Shown: one piece after another, positions 38,668 through 50,739 of the stretch
Layout: every line of letters starts with the position of its first letter
How positions within the stretch are numbered: position 1 is the first letter of the stretch
Assembly: GCF_001655685.1 (NCBI RefSeq)
Contig: NZ_LYVF01000047.1
Span: 124,001-188,000 of the forward strand
Length of the DNA stretch: 64,000 nucleotides
Direction of reading: 5' to 3'
Source of the DNA: Desulfotomaculum copahuensis
Lineage (GTDB): Bacteria; Bacillota; Desulfotomaculia; Desulfotomaculales; Desulfovirgulaceae
Notes under the pieces: generated by a model
The model's database searches: none
Told to the model about the DNA's origin: nothing
Seen by the model: the letters and a program-made list of their open reading frames with translations, nothing else
Position numbers and translations under genes: made by a program

Positions 38668-41007
38668 TTAATTGCCGGCCAGTACATTTTCCCGGGCGGT
38701 CAGGGCCGGAAAACAGACCCGGAATTCCGTACCCTGGCCGGGCCGGCTGTGTATCTCCACCCGGCCGCGATGGTTTTCTACAATACGGTAGGAAACGGTC
38801 AGACCCAGGCCGGTGCCGGTTTCTTTGGTGGTGAAAAAAGGAGTGCCCAGCCTGGACAGCACTTCTTCGGACATGCCCTGACCAGTATCGCGGACGGATA
38901 TCACCACATAATCCCCCTCCCGCCCGGTGGCCAGGGTGAGCACCCGGCGCGGCGAGCTTTCCATAGCCTGCAGGGCGTTGTGAGTCAGGTTTAAAAAGAC
39001 CTGTTTCAGTTGATCCCCCTCGGCTTTAATCAAAGGTAGATCAGGGGTCAGTTTCTTTTCCAGGGTTACCTGCATCAGTATGCACTGGCTTTCCACCAGA
39101 ATGGACAACTGTCCGAGCAACTGGTTGATGTCCAGTGGTTCGCCCTTTGGCGTCCGCGGCCTGGCGAGCAGGAGAAAATCCTTGATGATCTCATTGATGC
39201 GGTCGATTTCCTGGATGATGATATCCAGATACTCCTGATTTTTGGTGTCTTTCAGGCGGCTGCTCAGCAACTGGGCGAATCCTTTTACCGAAGTAAGCGG
39301 GTTGCGCAGTTCGTGGGCCATCCCGGCGGCCATCTGGCCGACCATGGCCAGTTTTTCCCGCTGCTGATCCAGTTCCTGTTGTTTGTGCAGTTCGGTGATA
39401 TCGTGAAACACAGTGACCACGCCGGTAAAGTTGCCCAGGGCGTCGGTAAGCACGTCGGCGCTGACTAATAGCCAGTATTCCCGTCCGCCGATCTGATATT
39501 TTACTTCCAGCGGTCCGGCTTTTTGCATTGTTTCCATGGCCCGGACCGTAAGCAGGTGCTCTTTGCCCGTACCGGGAAAAATCTCCGGGATGAACCGTCC
39601 CAAAACGCCTTCCCCGGGCAGGTTGAGAATGCGTTCAGCCGCCCGGTTGAGCATGGTGAGACGGCCCGTTTCATCCACCACCATCACCCCGCCGAGCATT
39701 TGCTCCAGCACCGTGTCGGAAGTTTGTTTCAAAGTATGATATTTGACCATGGTGCTCACATCCTGGAAAAACAGCACCGTGCCCTCACGGCCGGTGCCGC
39801 GCATAAACGGGCAGTTGTCCTGAACCACGTTTATTTTTTCGCCGTTTTTGCGCCTGATGATCACGTGCCGGCAGGCGAACATCTCGCCGTCTTTCGGCGG
39901 TGTCAGTTTTTGCCCCGGCAGGGCTTGAATCCGGAGCAGGTTTTCGATTTCCAGGGTGGAAAGGCCGAGCACTTCCGTCTCGTTGTAGCCGGTCAACTCC
40001 TCCCAGGCCTTGTTGGCGTAACTGACATACATATTGTTATCCACAGTCAGGATGGCCAGCGGTGTGCTGTTCAGCATGTCAAGGATAAAGGATCTTTCCA
40101 TGCTTTCTTTTTGGACGCGGGTTTCAGCCAGGAAGTGCTTGTGCCGGATCTGGTAATATTTATACATACCCGGGGCGAGTAAAAGGGCGGTCAGTAAAAT
40201 CAAGGTGTTGCGTAATGTCACGCTGATGGCCAGTTCCGGGATGGTAGCCACTTGCTTGACCAGTGCCAGACGCCAGGCGGTGTTGCGCACCGGGGAAACG
40301 TAAACAATATAGGAATTGCCGTCCAGAAAAATACTTTGCTCCTGGTTGAGCGGGAAGGTTCGCAACTGGGGGGGCAAATCCTTATTTTCTTCCGCTGTGA
40401 AAGGTGTTCCCGAGTGAAAAATGAGATTGCCCAGGCCATCCATTAAAATCACCCTGGTATCCTGCAGGGTCAAGCCGGCCAGGCTGGACTCCAGATCGTC
40501 AATCGTTACGGAAACAGCCACTACACCGGAGATTTGGCCGTTCTGCCCAATAACCGGTGACTGGGCGTAGATCAGCGGCCGCTTGAGCAAAAACCCCCTG
40601 GTGACGTTGGATACAATGGCATTGCCGTCCAGTGTCTCTTTAATGGCACGCAGATCCGGCACCCGGGCGCCCGGTTGTCCGCGCAGGCTGTCCACCACCA
40701 CACCGCGGCTGTTAATGAACACAATATTGCTGACAAAGGGGAAGTCCTGGGCCAGATTGACCAGGCGCCGGTGCAGGCTGGAGCGGTCCTGTTCGTGGAT
40801 GGAATCCAGGGAGGCGGCGGCCCGGCTGAGCATGAGCAATTCATCGATGTAGCCTTCCAACCGGCCGCCCACGGCCTGCTGAACCTCCCGGCGGTTGCTG
40901 GCCTCCAGCCTGGCGTGGATGGACAGGTTCTCGTAAAAGGCGAAGTAAAACAGCAACATTACCAGCGGCGCCACCATCATTGACAGACGCCATGTTTTTT
41001 CAGACAT
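38668..41007 (-). CDS. Membrane sensor histidine kinase with Cache-like and PAS domains
   Basis: 779 residues from ATG 41007 (MSEKTWR); a GTG 12 bases further out overlaps the SD. It has a membrane helix near residue 10, an extracytoplasmic double-Cache-like sensor (~35-265), a second helix, and two PAS domains (DNNMYVSYANKAWEELTGYNETEVLG; DETGRLTMLNRAAERILNLPGEGVLG). A HisKA box GQMAAGMAHELRNPLTSVKG and an HATPase domain (NALQAM, DTGQGM, GTGLGLTVS) complete it. Domain type resembles kinases that control sporulation or NtrC-type regulators. No response regulator is adjacent, so it is an orphan. Confidence 0.9.
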   Translation of the reverse strand: MSEKTWRLSMMVAPLVMLLFYFAFYENLSIHARLEASNRREVQQAVGGRLEGYIDELLMLSRAAASLDSIHEQDRSSLHRRLVNLAQDFPFVSNIVFINSRGVVVDSLRGQPGARVPDLRAIKETLDGNAIVSNVTRGFLLKRPLIYAQSPVIGQNGQISGVVAVSVTIDDLESSLAGLTLQDTRVILMDGLGNLIFHSGTPFTAEENKDLPPQLRTFPLNQEQSIFLDGNSYIVYVSPVRNTAWRLALVKQVATIPELAISVTLRNTLILLTALLLAPGMYKYYQIRHKHFLAETRVQKESMERSFILDMLNSTPLAILTVDNNMYVSYANKAWEELTGYNETEVLGLSTLEIENLLRIQALPGQKLTPPKDGEMFACRHVIIRRKNGEKINVVQDNCPFMRGTGREGTVLFFQDVSTMVKYHTLKQTSDTVLEQMLGGVMVVDETGRLTMLNRAAERILNLPGEGVLGRFIPEIFPGTGKEHLLTVRAMETMQKAGPLEVKYQIGGREYWLLVSADVLTDALGNFTGVVTVFHDITELHKQQELDQQREKLAMVGQMAAGMAHELRNPLTSVKGFAQLLSSRLKDTKNQEYLDIIIQEIDRINEIIKDFLLLARPRTPKGEPLDINQLLGQLSILVESQCILMQVTLEKKLTPDLPLIKAEGDQLKQVFLNLTHNALQAMESSPRRVLTLATGREGDYVVISVRDTGQGMSEEVLSRLGTPFFTTKETGTGLGLTVSYRIVENHRGRVEIHSRPGQGTEFRVCFPALTARENVLAGN

Positions 41008-41109
41008 ACGGCCGGCCACCTCCAGGAAAACTGATCACTAATTTGACGTGTCCGGCTGTAATTCCTCTTTTAACCAGCCCGGCCATGTCAAAGTTTTCCG
41101 CAGTTTAAC

Positions 41110-41138
41110 TTGCCAGAAGAACAGCTTTATGTTAGAAT
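41110..41138 (+). promoter_or_regulatory. Sigma-A promoter of rpsB
   Basis: TTGCCA, a 17-base spacer and TAGAAT. The ~110-nt leader to rpsB contains no clear known riboregulator. Confidence 0.75.
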
Positions 41139-41255
41139 ACTTCCTGGTGTAAACTACACACGCGCGCCGGATTTCTTCAGGGGTGCCTGCTTAATGCGGG
41201 TCCTGGCGGGAGATGACGGCGGCGGAGGAAAAACCGGGCGGGAGGAGGTGTTAAT

Positions 41256-41960
<705 letters not shown>

Positions 41961-42087
41961 AGAGCTGAAAAGGTGGGGGGCCCGCAATCGTTTAAATGCC
42001 GGGTAACCCCTGCTTTTTTAAGTTTGAGGCCTTTATTTTATGGCAATAATACATTTAGGAAAAACCTGGCATCAAAGGGGGATGCAT

Positions 42088-42744
42088 ATGGCTGAGGTAA
42101 CTGCGGCCATGGTCAAGCAACTCAGGGAACGCACCGGCGCCGGTATGATGGACTGCAAAAAGGCATTGGCCGCTACTGACGGCGATATGGAAAAAGCAGT
42201 TGATTTTCTGCGCGAAAAAGGGTTGGCTGCGGCGGCCAAAAAGGCGGGCCGCATCGCTTCAGAAGGCGTGGTGGACTCCTACATACACGGTGGCGGCCGC
42301 ATCGGTGTGCTGGTGGAGGTTAACTGCGAGACTGATTTTGTGGCCAAGACAGACGATTTCCGCAGCTTTGTCCGGGATATCGCCATGCAGATTGCCGCCG
42401 CACGGCCGGAATACGTCTGCCGGGAGGAAGTGCCGGACAGTGTGCTGAACCGGGAAAAGGAAGTACTGGCGGCGCAGGCGGCCAATGAGGGCAAGCCGGA
42501 GAAAATCATTCAAAAAATGGTGGAGGGCCGCCTGGAAAAATTCTATAAAGAAGTTTGCCTGTTGGACCAGCCCTTTATCAAAGATCCCGACATTTCCGTG
42601 CAGCAGTTGTTGACGGAAAAAGTAGCTAAAATAGGGGAAAAAATCAGCATCCGCCGTTTTGTACGCTACGAGTTGGGTGAAGGACTGGCCAAACGGCAGG
42701 ATGATTTTGCCGCCGAAGTGGCTTCCGCCACCCGGAATGATTGA
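42088..42744 (+). CDS. tsf: Translation elongation factor Ts
   Basis: 218 residues, the short form. [27 protein letters not shown] is the conserved N-terminus, and [12 protein letters not shown] the core signature. ATG 42088 is 7 bases after AAAGGGGG; the ORF extends upstream but without homology. It exchanges GDP for GTP on EF-Tu. The C-terminus carries the usual [10 protein letters not shown]. Confidence 0.98.
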   Translation: MAEVTAAMVKQLRERTGAGMMDCKKALAATDGDMEKAVDFLREKGLAAAAKKAGRIASEGVVDSYIHGGGRIGVLVEVNCETDFVAKTDDFRSFVRDIAMQIAAARPEYVCREEVPDSVLNREKEVLAAQAANEGKPEKIIQKMVEGRLEKFYKEVCLLDQPFIKDPDISVQQLLTEKVAKIGEKISIRRFVRYELGEGLAKRQDDFAAEVASATRND

Positions 42745-42822
42745 CTGCTTTGGAAAATTTGCCGGGTGGGAAAAGGATTTTTTAACCTGCCGTAGAATTA
42801 TTCCGGGAGACTGGAGGCTTGA

Positions 42823-44170
<1,348 letters not shown>

Positions 44171-44174
44171 ATCC

Positions 44175-44375
44175 ATGGACGTGCCGGATGTGCTGGCCAT
44201 GGATTTACCTGCCGCCCTGGCCTGCTGTGCGGCTGCCGGGTGGATGGTTGAGATCCGGGAAACCGCGCCGCCGGGCGGTAAACCATCCGGGAAACCCCGG
44301 GTGGTCCGTTTTGAGATTACGGGCAGCCGGTGCGGTGTGCTGACGGTGGCCCGGGAAATGGGAAAGGAGGTGTAG
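44175..44375 (+). CDS. Small PASTA-like protein
   Basis: 66 residues; ALACCAAAGWMVEIRETAPPGGKP, a gap and PRVVRFEITGSRCGVLTVARE follow the strand-helix-strand pattern of a single PASTA repeat. The SD (CAGGTA) is weak. It sits 4 bases after frr and 2 bases before the ferredoxin gene. Function unknown; a role in lipid II or beta-lactam-like binding would be guesswork. Confidence 0.6.
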   Translation: MDVPDVLAMDLPAALACCAAAGWMVEIRETAPPGGKPSGKPRVVRFEITGSRCGVLTVAREMGKEV

Positions 44376-44377
44376 CG

Positions 44378-44545
44378 GTGGCCTACCGGATTACTGATGA
44401 ATGTCTGGCTTGTGGGACATGTGCCGAGTCCTGCCCCAACGAGGCGATTAATGAAGGTGACATCTACCAGATTGATCCCGATAAATGTGAGAATTGCGGC
44501 ACCTGTATTGATGCCTGCCCCACCGGAGCCATTATCGAGGAATAA
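44378..44545 (+). CDS. 2[4Fe-4S] ferredoxin
   Basis: 55 residues from GTG 44378, which follows GGAGGTG. Two CxxCxxCxxxCP motifs (CLACGTCAESCP, CENCGTCIDACP) make a typical clostridial ferredoxin. Insertion between frr and uppS is not the common Firmicute order. The same cluster encodes IspG, an Fe-S enzyme that needs a low-potential electron donor, so this ferredoxin could serve it (inference). A hairpin follows. Confidence 0.93.
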   Translation: MAYRITDECLACGTCAESCPNEAINEGDIYQIDPDKCENCGTCIDACPTGAIIEE

Positions 44546-44552
44546 TGGAAAT

Positions 44553-44580
44553 AACCCCCTCTTCCGGAGGGGGTTGTTTA
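44553..44580 (+). terminator. Hairpin between ferredoxin and uppS
   Basis: AACCCCCTC/GAGGGGGTT with a 5-base loop, then GTTTAT. The T-run is short, so it may only attenuate. Confidence 0.6.
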
Positions 44581-44626
44581 TATAAATTGTTCCCCGCAGC
44601 AGGTAAGAAGGAGGATTATCCGGCCC

Positions 44627-45433
44627 ATGCTCAAGGACCTGGTGCGCAATTGGCGTGAGCGTAAAAAAGGCCAACTGTCGGAAGAGGATTTGCTGGCCCG
44701 GTTGGACCGGCAGCGCCTGCCCCGGCATGTGGCGATCATCATGGACGGCAACGGGCGCTGGGCGCGGCGGCGGGGAATGCCCCGCACCTTCGGTCACCGG
44801 GCCGGCATGGAATCCATCCGGGATATAGTCCGCTTGAGCACCCAGTTGGGCATTGGTTATTTGACCCTGTACGCATTTTCGACGGAAAACTGGAAACGTC
44901 CCACGGACGAAGTGAATTTTTTGATGAACCTGCTGGTGGAGTATTTGCACAAGGAAATTGACGAACTTTGCCAAAACAATATCCGCATTCACCCGATCGG
45001 ACTACTGGACGAACTGCCGGCAAAAGCCGGGGAGGCGCTGCAGGTGGCTGTTGCACGGAGCAGGCACAACAGCGGGTTGACCTTGAATCTGGCCCTGAAT
45101 TACGGGGGACGTACCGAACTGGTGGAGGCCGTGCGGGCGATCGCGCGGGAGGTGGCATCCGGCCGCCTGTTCCCCGAATCTATTGACGAGCCGGTCATTG
45201 CCGGTTATCTTTATACGGCGGGTCAGCCGGACCCGGATTTGTTGATCCGGCCGGCCGGCGATTACCGGGTAAGCAACTTTTTGCTCTGGCAGCTGGCTTA
45301 TACGGAATTCTGGATGACGCCGGTAATGTGGCCCGACTTCCGGAAGGTGCACTTGTTGCAGGCGCTGGTGGACTACCAGCGCCGGGAGAGGCGCTTCGGC
45401 GGTTTAATCAAATCTCAGGCTGGTGAAAATTAG
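44627..45433 (+). CDS. uppS: Isoprenyl transferase (undecaprenyl diphosphate synthase)
   Basis: 268 residues. HVAIIMDGNGRWARRRG (catalytic Asp in IMDGNG), GHRAGMESIRD, TLYAFSTENWKRP and RPAGDYRVSNFLLWQLAYTEFW are cis-prenyltransferase motifs. It condenses isopentenyl diphosphate onto farnesyl diphosphate to make the C55 carrier for peptidoglycan. A ~35-residue basic N-terminal arm precedes the core. Its stop overlaps the cdsA start by one base. Its substrates come from dxr and ispG downstream. Confidence 0.95.
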   Translation: MLKDLVRNWRERKKGQLSEEDLLARLDRQRLPRHVAIIMDGNGRWARRRGMPRTFGHRAGMESIRDIVRLSTQLGIGYLTLYAFSTENWKRPTDEVNFLMNLLVEYLHKEIDELCQNNIRIHPIGLLDELPAKAGEALQVAVARSRHNSGLTLNLALNYGGRTELVEAVRAIAREVASGRLFPESIDEPVIAGYLYTAGQPDPDLLIRPAGDYRVSNFLLWQLAYTEFWMTPVMWPDFRKVHLLQALVDYQRRERRFGGLIKSQAGEN

Positions 45434-46221
45434 TGCTCCGGCAGCGAATTTTAAGCGCAGCGGCAGGCATTCCCCTGATTATACTGGCGGTCTGGCATGG
45501 CGGTATCGCCCTCTTGTTGCTGGTTGCCGTTCTCATGTTGCTCGGCATTCTGGAAATCGTGGGGATATTTGAACGCCTGAACCTGCGCCCGCCCCTGTGG
45601 CTGGCCATGCTGGGCAGTCTTTTGCTGCTGGGCAGCGCATATCTATACAAGGACGAGGGATTTGCCGCCGCCATCACACTGGTGGTGATTCTGTTCCTGG
45701 CCGTCACGGTACTGTTGTATCCGGGCTACACGCCGGTGGACGGGGCGGCCGCCCTGCTGGCCACGCTTTATATCGGTTTGTTCGCCTATCTTTACTTGAT
45801 GCGTTTATTTGACGCCGGGTGGATCTGGCTCACCTTTACCCTGGCCGGCACCTGGGCCAGCGACACATTGGCTTACTTTGTCGGCCGCTCTTTGGGCCGC
45901 CATCATCTGGCACCGGTGTTGAGCCCGGGCAAGACTGTCGAAGGCGCCGCCGGGGGGGTGGCGGGCAGCGTTTTGGCGGCGCTTGTGTTTCTGTATCTCT
46001 ATCCTTTTCTGCCTCGCGGACCGGTTTTGCTTTTAGGGGTGCTGCTGGGCGCGGCCGCCCAGGTGGGCGATCTGGTGGAGTCCGCATTTAAAAGACAAGC
46101 CGGTGTGAAGGATGCCGGCGGACTGATTCCCGGTCACGGGGGTATTTTGGACCGTTTCGACAGCATGCTCTTTACCGCGCCCCTGGTATACTACTTTGTG
46201 GCCAAGTTTATAATAAGTTGA
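45433..46221 (+). CDS. cdsA: Phosphatidate cytidylyltransferase
   Basis: 262 residues, an integral membrane protein with seven or more hydrophobic segments. The C-terminal signature KRQAGVKDAGGLIPGHGGILDRFDSMLFTAPLVY is diagnostic, and SPGKTVEGAAGG is also conserved. It makes CDP-diacylglycerol for phospholipids. The GTG start shares a base with the uppS stop. Confidence 0.95.
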   Translation: MLRQRILSAAAGIPLIILAVWHGGIALLLLVAVLMLLGILEIVGIFERLNLRPPLWLAMLGSLLLLGSAYLYKDEGFAAAITLVVILFLAVTVLLYPGYTPVDGAAALLATLYIGLFAYLYLMRLFDAGWIWLTFTLAGTWASDTLAYFVGRSLGRHHLAPVLSPGKTVEGAAGGVAGSVLAALVFLYLYPFLPRGPVLLLGVLLGAAAQVGDLVESAFKRQAGVKDAGGLIPGHGGILDRFDSMLFTAPLVYYFVAKFIIS

Positions 46222-46232
46222 GGTGACTACCG

Positions 46233-47294
46233 GTGCCCAGGTATATCCGGGTAGCCGTTCTGGTGACCACCGTCCTGCTGCTTTACCTGGCCTGGAAGTA
46301 CGTGGTACCGGAAGCGCTGGTCATATTGAATTTTGTTCTGATGGTGCTGACGCCTTTTATTCTGGCGGCGGCCATCGCTATTTTAATGGAACCGCTGGTC
46401 CGGTTGTTCAGCCGGCGGCTGAACCGCTCACTGGCGGTAGCACTGGCCATGCTGGTGGTCATCGGCGGCCTGGGCGGCCTGCTCACCCTGCTCATCCTGC
46501 GCCTGGTGGGCGAGTTGAATGAGCTTTCGGTGCGCCTGCCTCACTATGCCGGGCCGGTCCAGGACAATATCAGCCGTTTGGTGGAGCAGGGGAAAATTTT
46601 TTATTTTCAGCTGCCGCCGGCGGTCACCGCTCATCTACAGAAAAACATGGGCACATTCACCGACTGGCTATCGAACTTTGCCGGCAATGTAGCCGTATGG
46701 CTTTTGCACCTGGTTACCTCCCTGCCCAACGCGGTTACAACTATCGTGGTGGCGCTGGTGGCCACCTACTTTATCAGCCGGGACCGCCACCTGATTGTGA
46801 ACCTTTGGCTCAAAGCGGCCCCGGAACCATGGGGCGCCCGGGTGCTGGATGTGGTCCGGCAGGTGGTTGGCGCCGCGCTGGGCTATATTCGCGCCCAGTC
46901 CCTGTTAATCACCCTGACCACCGTGCAGAGCATCGCCGGCCTGTATCTGATTGGGGCGCAGTATTCCCTGACCATCGGTCTTTTGATCGGACTGTTCGAC
47001 CTGATCCCGGTGCTCGGACCGGCTTCGGTATACATTCCCTGGACCGCCTGGGCGCTGTTCAGCGGTCATGTGGCCTTCGGGCTCAAGCTGCTGTTTCTTT
47101 ACCTGCTGGTCTGGGCCGTGCGCCAGGTGCTGGAGGCGCGGGTGGTGGCCGCCAATCTGGGTCTGCATCCCCTGGCCGTGCTGCTGGCCATGTATGTCGG
47201 CCTGAAGTCAATCGGGGTGGCCGGTCTGATCCTGGGACCGCTCTCCTTGATTGCGCTGCAGGCGGCGGTGAAGACTATTTACGGCAGCCGTTAG
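46233..47294 (+). CDS. AI-2E/YtvI-type transporter family membrane protein
   Basis: 353 residues with about eight hydrophobic segments; VTTIVVALVATYFISRDR, GYIRAQSLLITLTTVQSIAGLYLIG and GLFDLIPVLGPASVYIPW fit the AI-2E (YtvI) family. In sporulating Firmicutes YtvI is a sporulation integral membrane protein; the actual transported species is unclear. The start is GTG 46233 with GAGGTGA upstream. It interrupts the usual cdsA-dxr order. Confidence 0.85.
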   Translation: MPRYIRVAVLVTTVLLLYLAWKYVVPEALVILNFVLMVLTPFILAAAIAILMEPLVRLFSRRLNRSLAVALAMLVVIGGLGGLLTLLILRLVGELNELSVRLPHYAGPVQDNISRLVEQGKIFYFQLPPAVTAHLQKNMGTFTDWLSNFAGNVAVWLLHLVTSLPNAVTTIVVALVATYFISRDRHLIVNLWLKAAPEPWGARVLDVVRQVVGAALGYIRAQSLLITLTTVQSIAGLYLIGAQYSLTIGLLIGLFDLIPVLGPASVYIPWTAWALFSGHVAFGLKLLFLYLLVWAVRQVLEARVVAANLGLHPLAVLLAMYVGLKSIGVAGLILGPLSLIALQAAVKTIYGSR

Positions 47295-47382
47295 AATGTG
47301 CGTGAGCCGGGTTTGGTTTGTGTGTATGCAGACCGTTTCCACGGCCGGTTGGAAATGGCATAATTGAATGCAGGGGTGTATA

Positions 47383-48564
47383 ATGAAGGAAATAGTTATC
47401 CTGGGCAGTACCGGCTCCGTCGGCCGGCAGTCCCTGGAGGTAATCCGCCGCCTGCCCGGGCGCTACCGGGTGGCCGGGCTGGCCGCCGGGCGCAACTGGC
47501 GTTTGCTGGCGGAGCAAATCAAGCAGTTTCATCCCCGGGTGGTTTCCCTGGCCGGGCCGGAAGAAGCCCGGGAGTTGGCGCAGCATTTGGACGGCGGCGG
47601 CCGGCCGCCGGAAATCCACTGGGGCGAAGAAGGACTGCGGGCTGTGGCCACCTGCCCCGGTGCGGCTGTGGTGCTTTCCGCCGTCACCGGTACGGCCGGC
47701 CTTGAACCGACGGTGGCCGCGCTAATGGCGGGCAAGAATATCGCTTTGGCCAACAAGGAGACCCTGGTGGCCGCCGGGGAACTGGTGATGGGTCTGGCCA
47801 AAGCAAAGGGTGTCCGGATTCTGCCCGTGGACAGCGAACATTCGGCGGTCTGGCAGTGCTTGTCCGGCGCACCGCCGGGCGCGCCGGACAGAATCATTCT
47901 CACCGCTTCCGGCGGGCCGTTCCTGCATGAACCGGCGGATTTGTCCGCGGTCACGGTGGAAATGGCCCTGGCCCATCCGAACTGGCACATGGGCCGCAAA
48001 ATCACAATTGATTCCGCTACCATGATGAACAAGGGCCTGGAGGTCATGGAAGCACACTGGCTGTTCGGAGTGGCTCTGGACCGGATCCAGGTGCTGGTAC
48101 ATCCGGAGAGTATCGTTCATTCCATGGTGGAATTTGTGGACGGGGCGGTGCTGGCCCAGCTTGGAGTACCCGACATGCGCCTGCCCATCCAGTATGCCTT
48201 GTCCCATCCCGGGCGCTGGCCCGGTCCGGTGCCCCGTCTGGACTGGCGGCGGGCGATGAGGCTGACTTTTTTGCCACCCGATACGCGCCGCTTCCCCTGT
48301 CTGAAACTGGCCTCCGCCGCTGCCCGCACGGGGGGGACCATGCCGGCGGTGTTGAATGCAGCCAATGAAGTGGCGGTGCAGGCTTTCCTCGACCGGCGCC
48401 TCGGCTTTACCGGTATTCCGGTTCTGGTGGAACGGGTGCTCGATGCCCACCGGGCTGTTTCCGGCGCCTCCCTGGAGGAAATACTGGCCGCCGACGCCTG
48501 GGCGCGTGAATATGCGCAGCGGGCATTGGACCGGGAACAGCTGCCGTGCTGCCGCCGGGATTGA
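47383..48564 (+). CDS. dxr: 1-deoxy-D-xylulose 5-phosphate reductoisomerase
   Basis: 393 residues from ATG 47383 (MKEIVILGSTGSVGRQ), 6 bases after AGGGGTG. NADPH-binding GSTGSVG, LANKETLV, metal site DSEHSA, ASGGPFL and ATMMNKGLEVMEAHWLF are all present. It performs the committed step of the MEP isoprenoid pathway, feeding uppS upstream via IspG downstream in the same cluster. Confidence 0.97.
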   Translation: MKEIVILGSTGSVGRQSLEVIRRLPGRYRVAGLAAGRNWRLLAEQIKQFHPRVVSLAGPEEARELAQHLDGGGRPPEIHWGEEGLRAVATCPGAAVVLSAVTGTAGLEPTVAALMAGKNIALANKETLVAAGELVMGLAKAKGVRILPVDSEHSAVWQCLSGAPPGAPDRIILTASGGPFLHEPADLSAVTVEMALAHPNWHMGRKITIDSATMMNKGLEVMEAHWLFGVALDRIQVLVHPESIVHSMVEFVDGAVLAQLGVPDMRLPIQYALSHPGRWPGPVPRLDWRRAMRLTFLPPDTRRFPCLKLASAAARTGGTMPAVLNAANEVAVQAFLDRRLGFTGIPVLVERVLDAHRAVSGASLEEILAADAWAREYAQRALDREQLPCCRRD

Positions 48565-48579
48565 AATGGAGGCGATATT

Positions 48580-49599
48580 ATGCAGACACTTTGGGCTTCC
48601 ATTGTTGTTTTCGGTCTGCTCATTTTCTTTCATGAGTTCGGCCATTTTATCGTGGCCAAACTGGCCGGGATAAAGGTGCATGAATTCAGCCTCGGGTTCG
48701 GCCCCAGGCTGGCCGGCCTGCCACGGGGGGAAACCACCTACAACCTGCGCCTGCTCCCGCTCGGTGGTTTTGTGCGTATGGCCGGCATGGATCCGGAAGA
48801 CAAGGAAGCGGACGATGAACGCGGTTTTAACAAAAAGCCGGTTTGGCAGCGGGCGCTGGTTATTGTGGCCGGTCCGCTGATGAATTTCCTGCTGGCGGCG
48901 CTTTTGCTGGCGGTGATTTTTGCCGCCCAGGGGATGCCCGCTCCCACCACCACCGTGAGCAAGCTGTTACCGGGTCAACCGGCAGAAAAAGCCGGCCTCC
49001 GGCCGGGAGACCGCATTGTAGCCATCGACGGGCAACCGGTGCAGAGCTGGGAGCAGATCAGCCAGTTGATCAGCGGCCTTCCGGACAGGCGGATTGATTT
49101 AACGGTTGTACGGAATCAAAACCGGAAGAACATCACTTTGGTCACGGCCAGGGATCCGTCCGGACAGGGTAAAATCGGCATATACCCATCCCAGGAAATG
49201 CAGCGGATGGGCTTGTTCACCGCCGTGGGCAAAGGAATGGAATACACCGCACGCATTTCAGTTTTAATTCTGGATTTTATCGGCAAGATGATTACCGGAC
49301 GCGCCCCGGCCGAACTGGGCGGGCCGGTGCGTATCGTGCAGGAAATCCACACCGCCGTGGGTATGGGCATCTTTTACCTGCTGCAACTGGCTGCCTTTTT
49401 AAGCATCAATCTGGGCCTGTTCAACCTGCTGCCCATTCCGGCACTGGACGGCAGCCGGGTGGTTTTTCTGGCTGTGGAAGGCCTGCGCGGCCGGCCGGTG
49501 GATCCAGCCAAGGAAAACTTCATTCATCTGGTTGGTTTCGGCCTGTTGCTGCTGCTCATCGTGGTGATCACCTATAATGACGTGCTGCAGATCATGTAA
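48580..49599 (+). CDS. rseP: Site-2 zinc metalloprotease RseP
   Basis: 339 residues. The catalytic HEFGH (near residue 20) sits in the first membrane segment; a PDZ domain (LLPGQPAEKAGLRPGDRIVAIDG) lies near 125-190; the second site motif is NLLPIPALDGSRVVF. It cleaves membrane-embedded anti-sigma factors and leftover signal peptides. The order dxr-rseP-ispG is conserved in clostridia. Confidence 0.95.
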   Translation: MQTLWASIVVFGLLIFFHEFGHFIVAKLAGIKVHEFSLGFGPRLAGLPRGETTYNLRLLPLGGFVRMAGMDPEDKEADDERGFNKKPVWQRALVIVAGPLMNFLLAALLLAVIFAAQGMPAPTTTVSKLLPGQPAEKAGLRPGDRIVAIDGQPVQSWEQISQLISGLPDRRIDLTVVRNQNRKNITLVTARDPSGQGKIGIYPSQEMQRMGLFTAVGKGMEYTARISVLILDFIGKMITGRAPAELGGPVRIVQEIHTAVGMGIFYLLQLAAFLSINLGLFNLLPIPALDGSRVVFLAVEGLRGRPVDPAKENFIHLVGFGLLLLLIVVITYNDVLQIM

Positions 49600-49620
49600 C
49601 CGGAGCGAGGGGGGAGTATC

Positions 49621-50739
49621 GTGCAGCGCAGGAAAACCCGCCCGGTCCGGGTGGGTACGGTGCAGGTGGGCGGCGGCGCACCGGTTTCCGTGCAGTCCAT
49701 GACCAATACCGATACCCGGGATGTGGCGGCCACCGTGGCGCAAATCAACCGCCTGGCCGCGGCCGGCTGCGAGATCGTGCGGGTGGCCGTGCCCGATGCG
49801 GCAGCGGCGGACGCCCTGCCGGCAGTCAGGGCGTCGATCGGCATTCCGTTGATTGCCGATATCCATTTCGACTACCGCCTGGCCCTGGCCGCGCTGCAGG
49901 CCGGTGTGGACGGACTGCGCATCAACCCGGGCAACATCGGCAGTCGCGAAAAGGTGGCTGCCGTGGTGGAAGCGGCAAAAAAACGGCAGGTACCCATCCG
50001 TATCGGCGTCAACGCCGGATCGCTGGAGAAGGACCTGTTGGCCAAATACGGCGCCCCGGCCGCACCGGCGCTGGTGGAAAGCGCCCGGCGGCACATCCGC
50101 CTGTTGGAAGAACTGGATTTCCGGGAAATCAAAATTTCCCTCAAGGCGTCGGACGTGCCTTTGATGATTGAGGCCTACCGCCTGCTGGCCCGGGAAGTGG
50201 ACTACCCCTTTCATGTCGGGGTCACCGAGGCGGGCACGGTGCGCTCGGGCGCGGTGAAGTCGGCGGTGGGTATCGGCGCCCTGCTGGCTATGGGCATAGG
50301 CGACACCATCCGGGTTTCCCTAACCGGTGATCCGGTGGAAGAAGTGCGGGTGGGGTATGAAATTTTGAAGGCGCTTGGTTTACGCCGGCGGGGCGTTGAA
50401 TTGATCTCCTGTCCCACCTGCGGCCGGACGCAAATTGATTTGATTCCCATCGCCAACCGGGTGGAAGAACTTTTGCAAGACATCGACCGGCCACTGAAAG
50501 TGGCCGTAATGGGTTGTGCCGTCAACGGGCCGGGTGAAGCCCGGCACGCCGACGTGGGCATTGCCGGCGGCAAGGGCGACGGTTTGTTGTTCCGCCACGG
50601 CCGCGTGATCCGGCGTGTTCCCGCCGCCGCACTGGTGGACGAGTTGGTGCGGGAAGTGAGAAGGCTGGCGGGGGTGGAGACCGGGATCCGGCGGGCAGGA
50701 GCGGGAGAAAATTCACCGCGTCCGGCCGGAAATGAATAG
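49621..50739 (+). CDS. ispG: (E)-4-hydroxy-3-methylbut-2-enyl-diphosphate synthase
   Basis: 372 residues. [11 protein letters not shown] at the N-terminus, [12 protein letters not shown] in the barrel, and the Fe-S cysteines in [12 protein letters not shown] and [12 protein letters not shown]. It converts MEcPP to HMBPP using reduced ferredoxin or flavodoxin. GTG 49621 has GGGGGGAG upstream. The C-terminal ~25 residues are Pro/Arg-rich and poorly conserved. Confidence 0.96.
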   Translation: MQRRKTRPVRVGTVQVGGGAPVSVQSMTNTDTRDVAATVAQINRLAAAGCEIVRVAVPDAAAADALPAVRASIGIPLIADIHFDYRLALAALQAGVDGLRINPGNIGSREKVAAVVEAAKKRQVPIRIGVNAGSLEKDLLAKYGAPAAPALVESARRHIRLLEELDFREIKISLKASDVPLMIEAYRLLAREVDYPFHVGVTEAGTVRSGAVKSAVGIGALLAMGIGDTIRVSLTGDPVEEVRVGYEILKALGLRRRGVELISCPTCGRTQIDLIPIANRVEELLQDIDRPLKVAVMGCAVNGPGEARHADVGIAGGKGDGLLFRHGRVIRRVPAAALVDELVREVRRLAGVETGIRRAGAGENSPRPAGNE

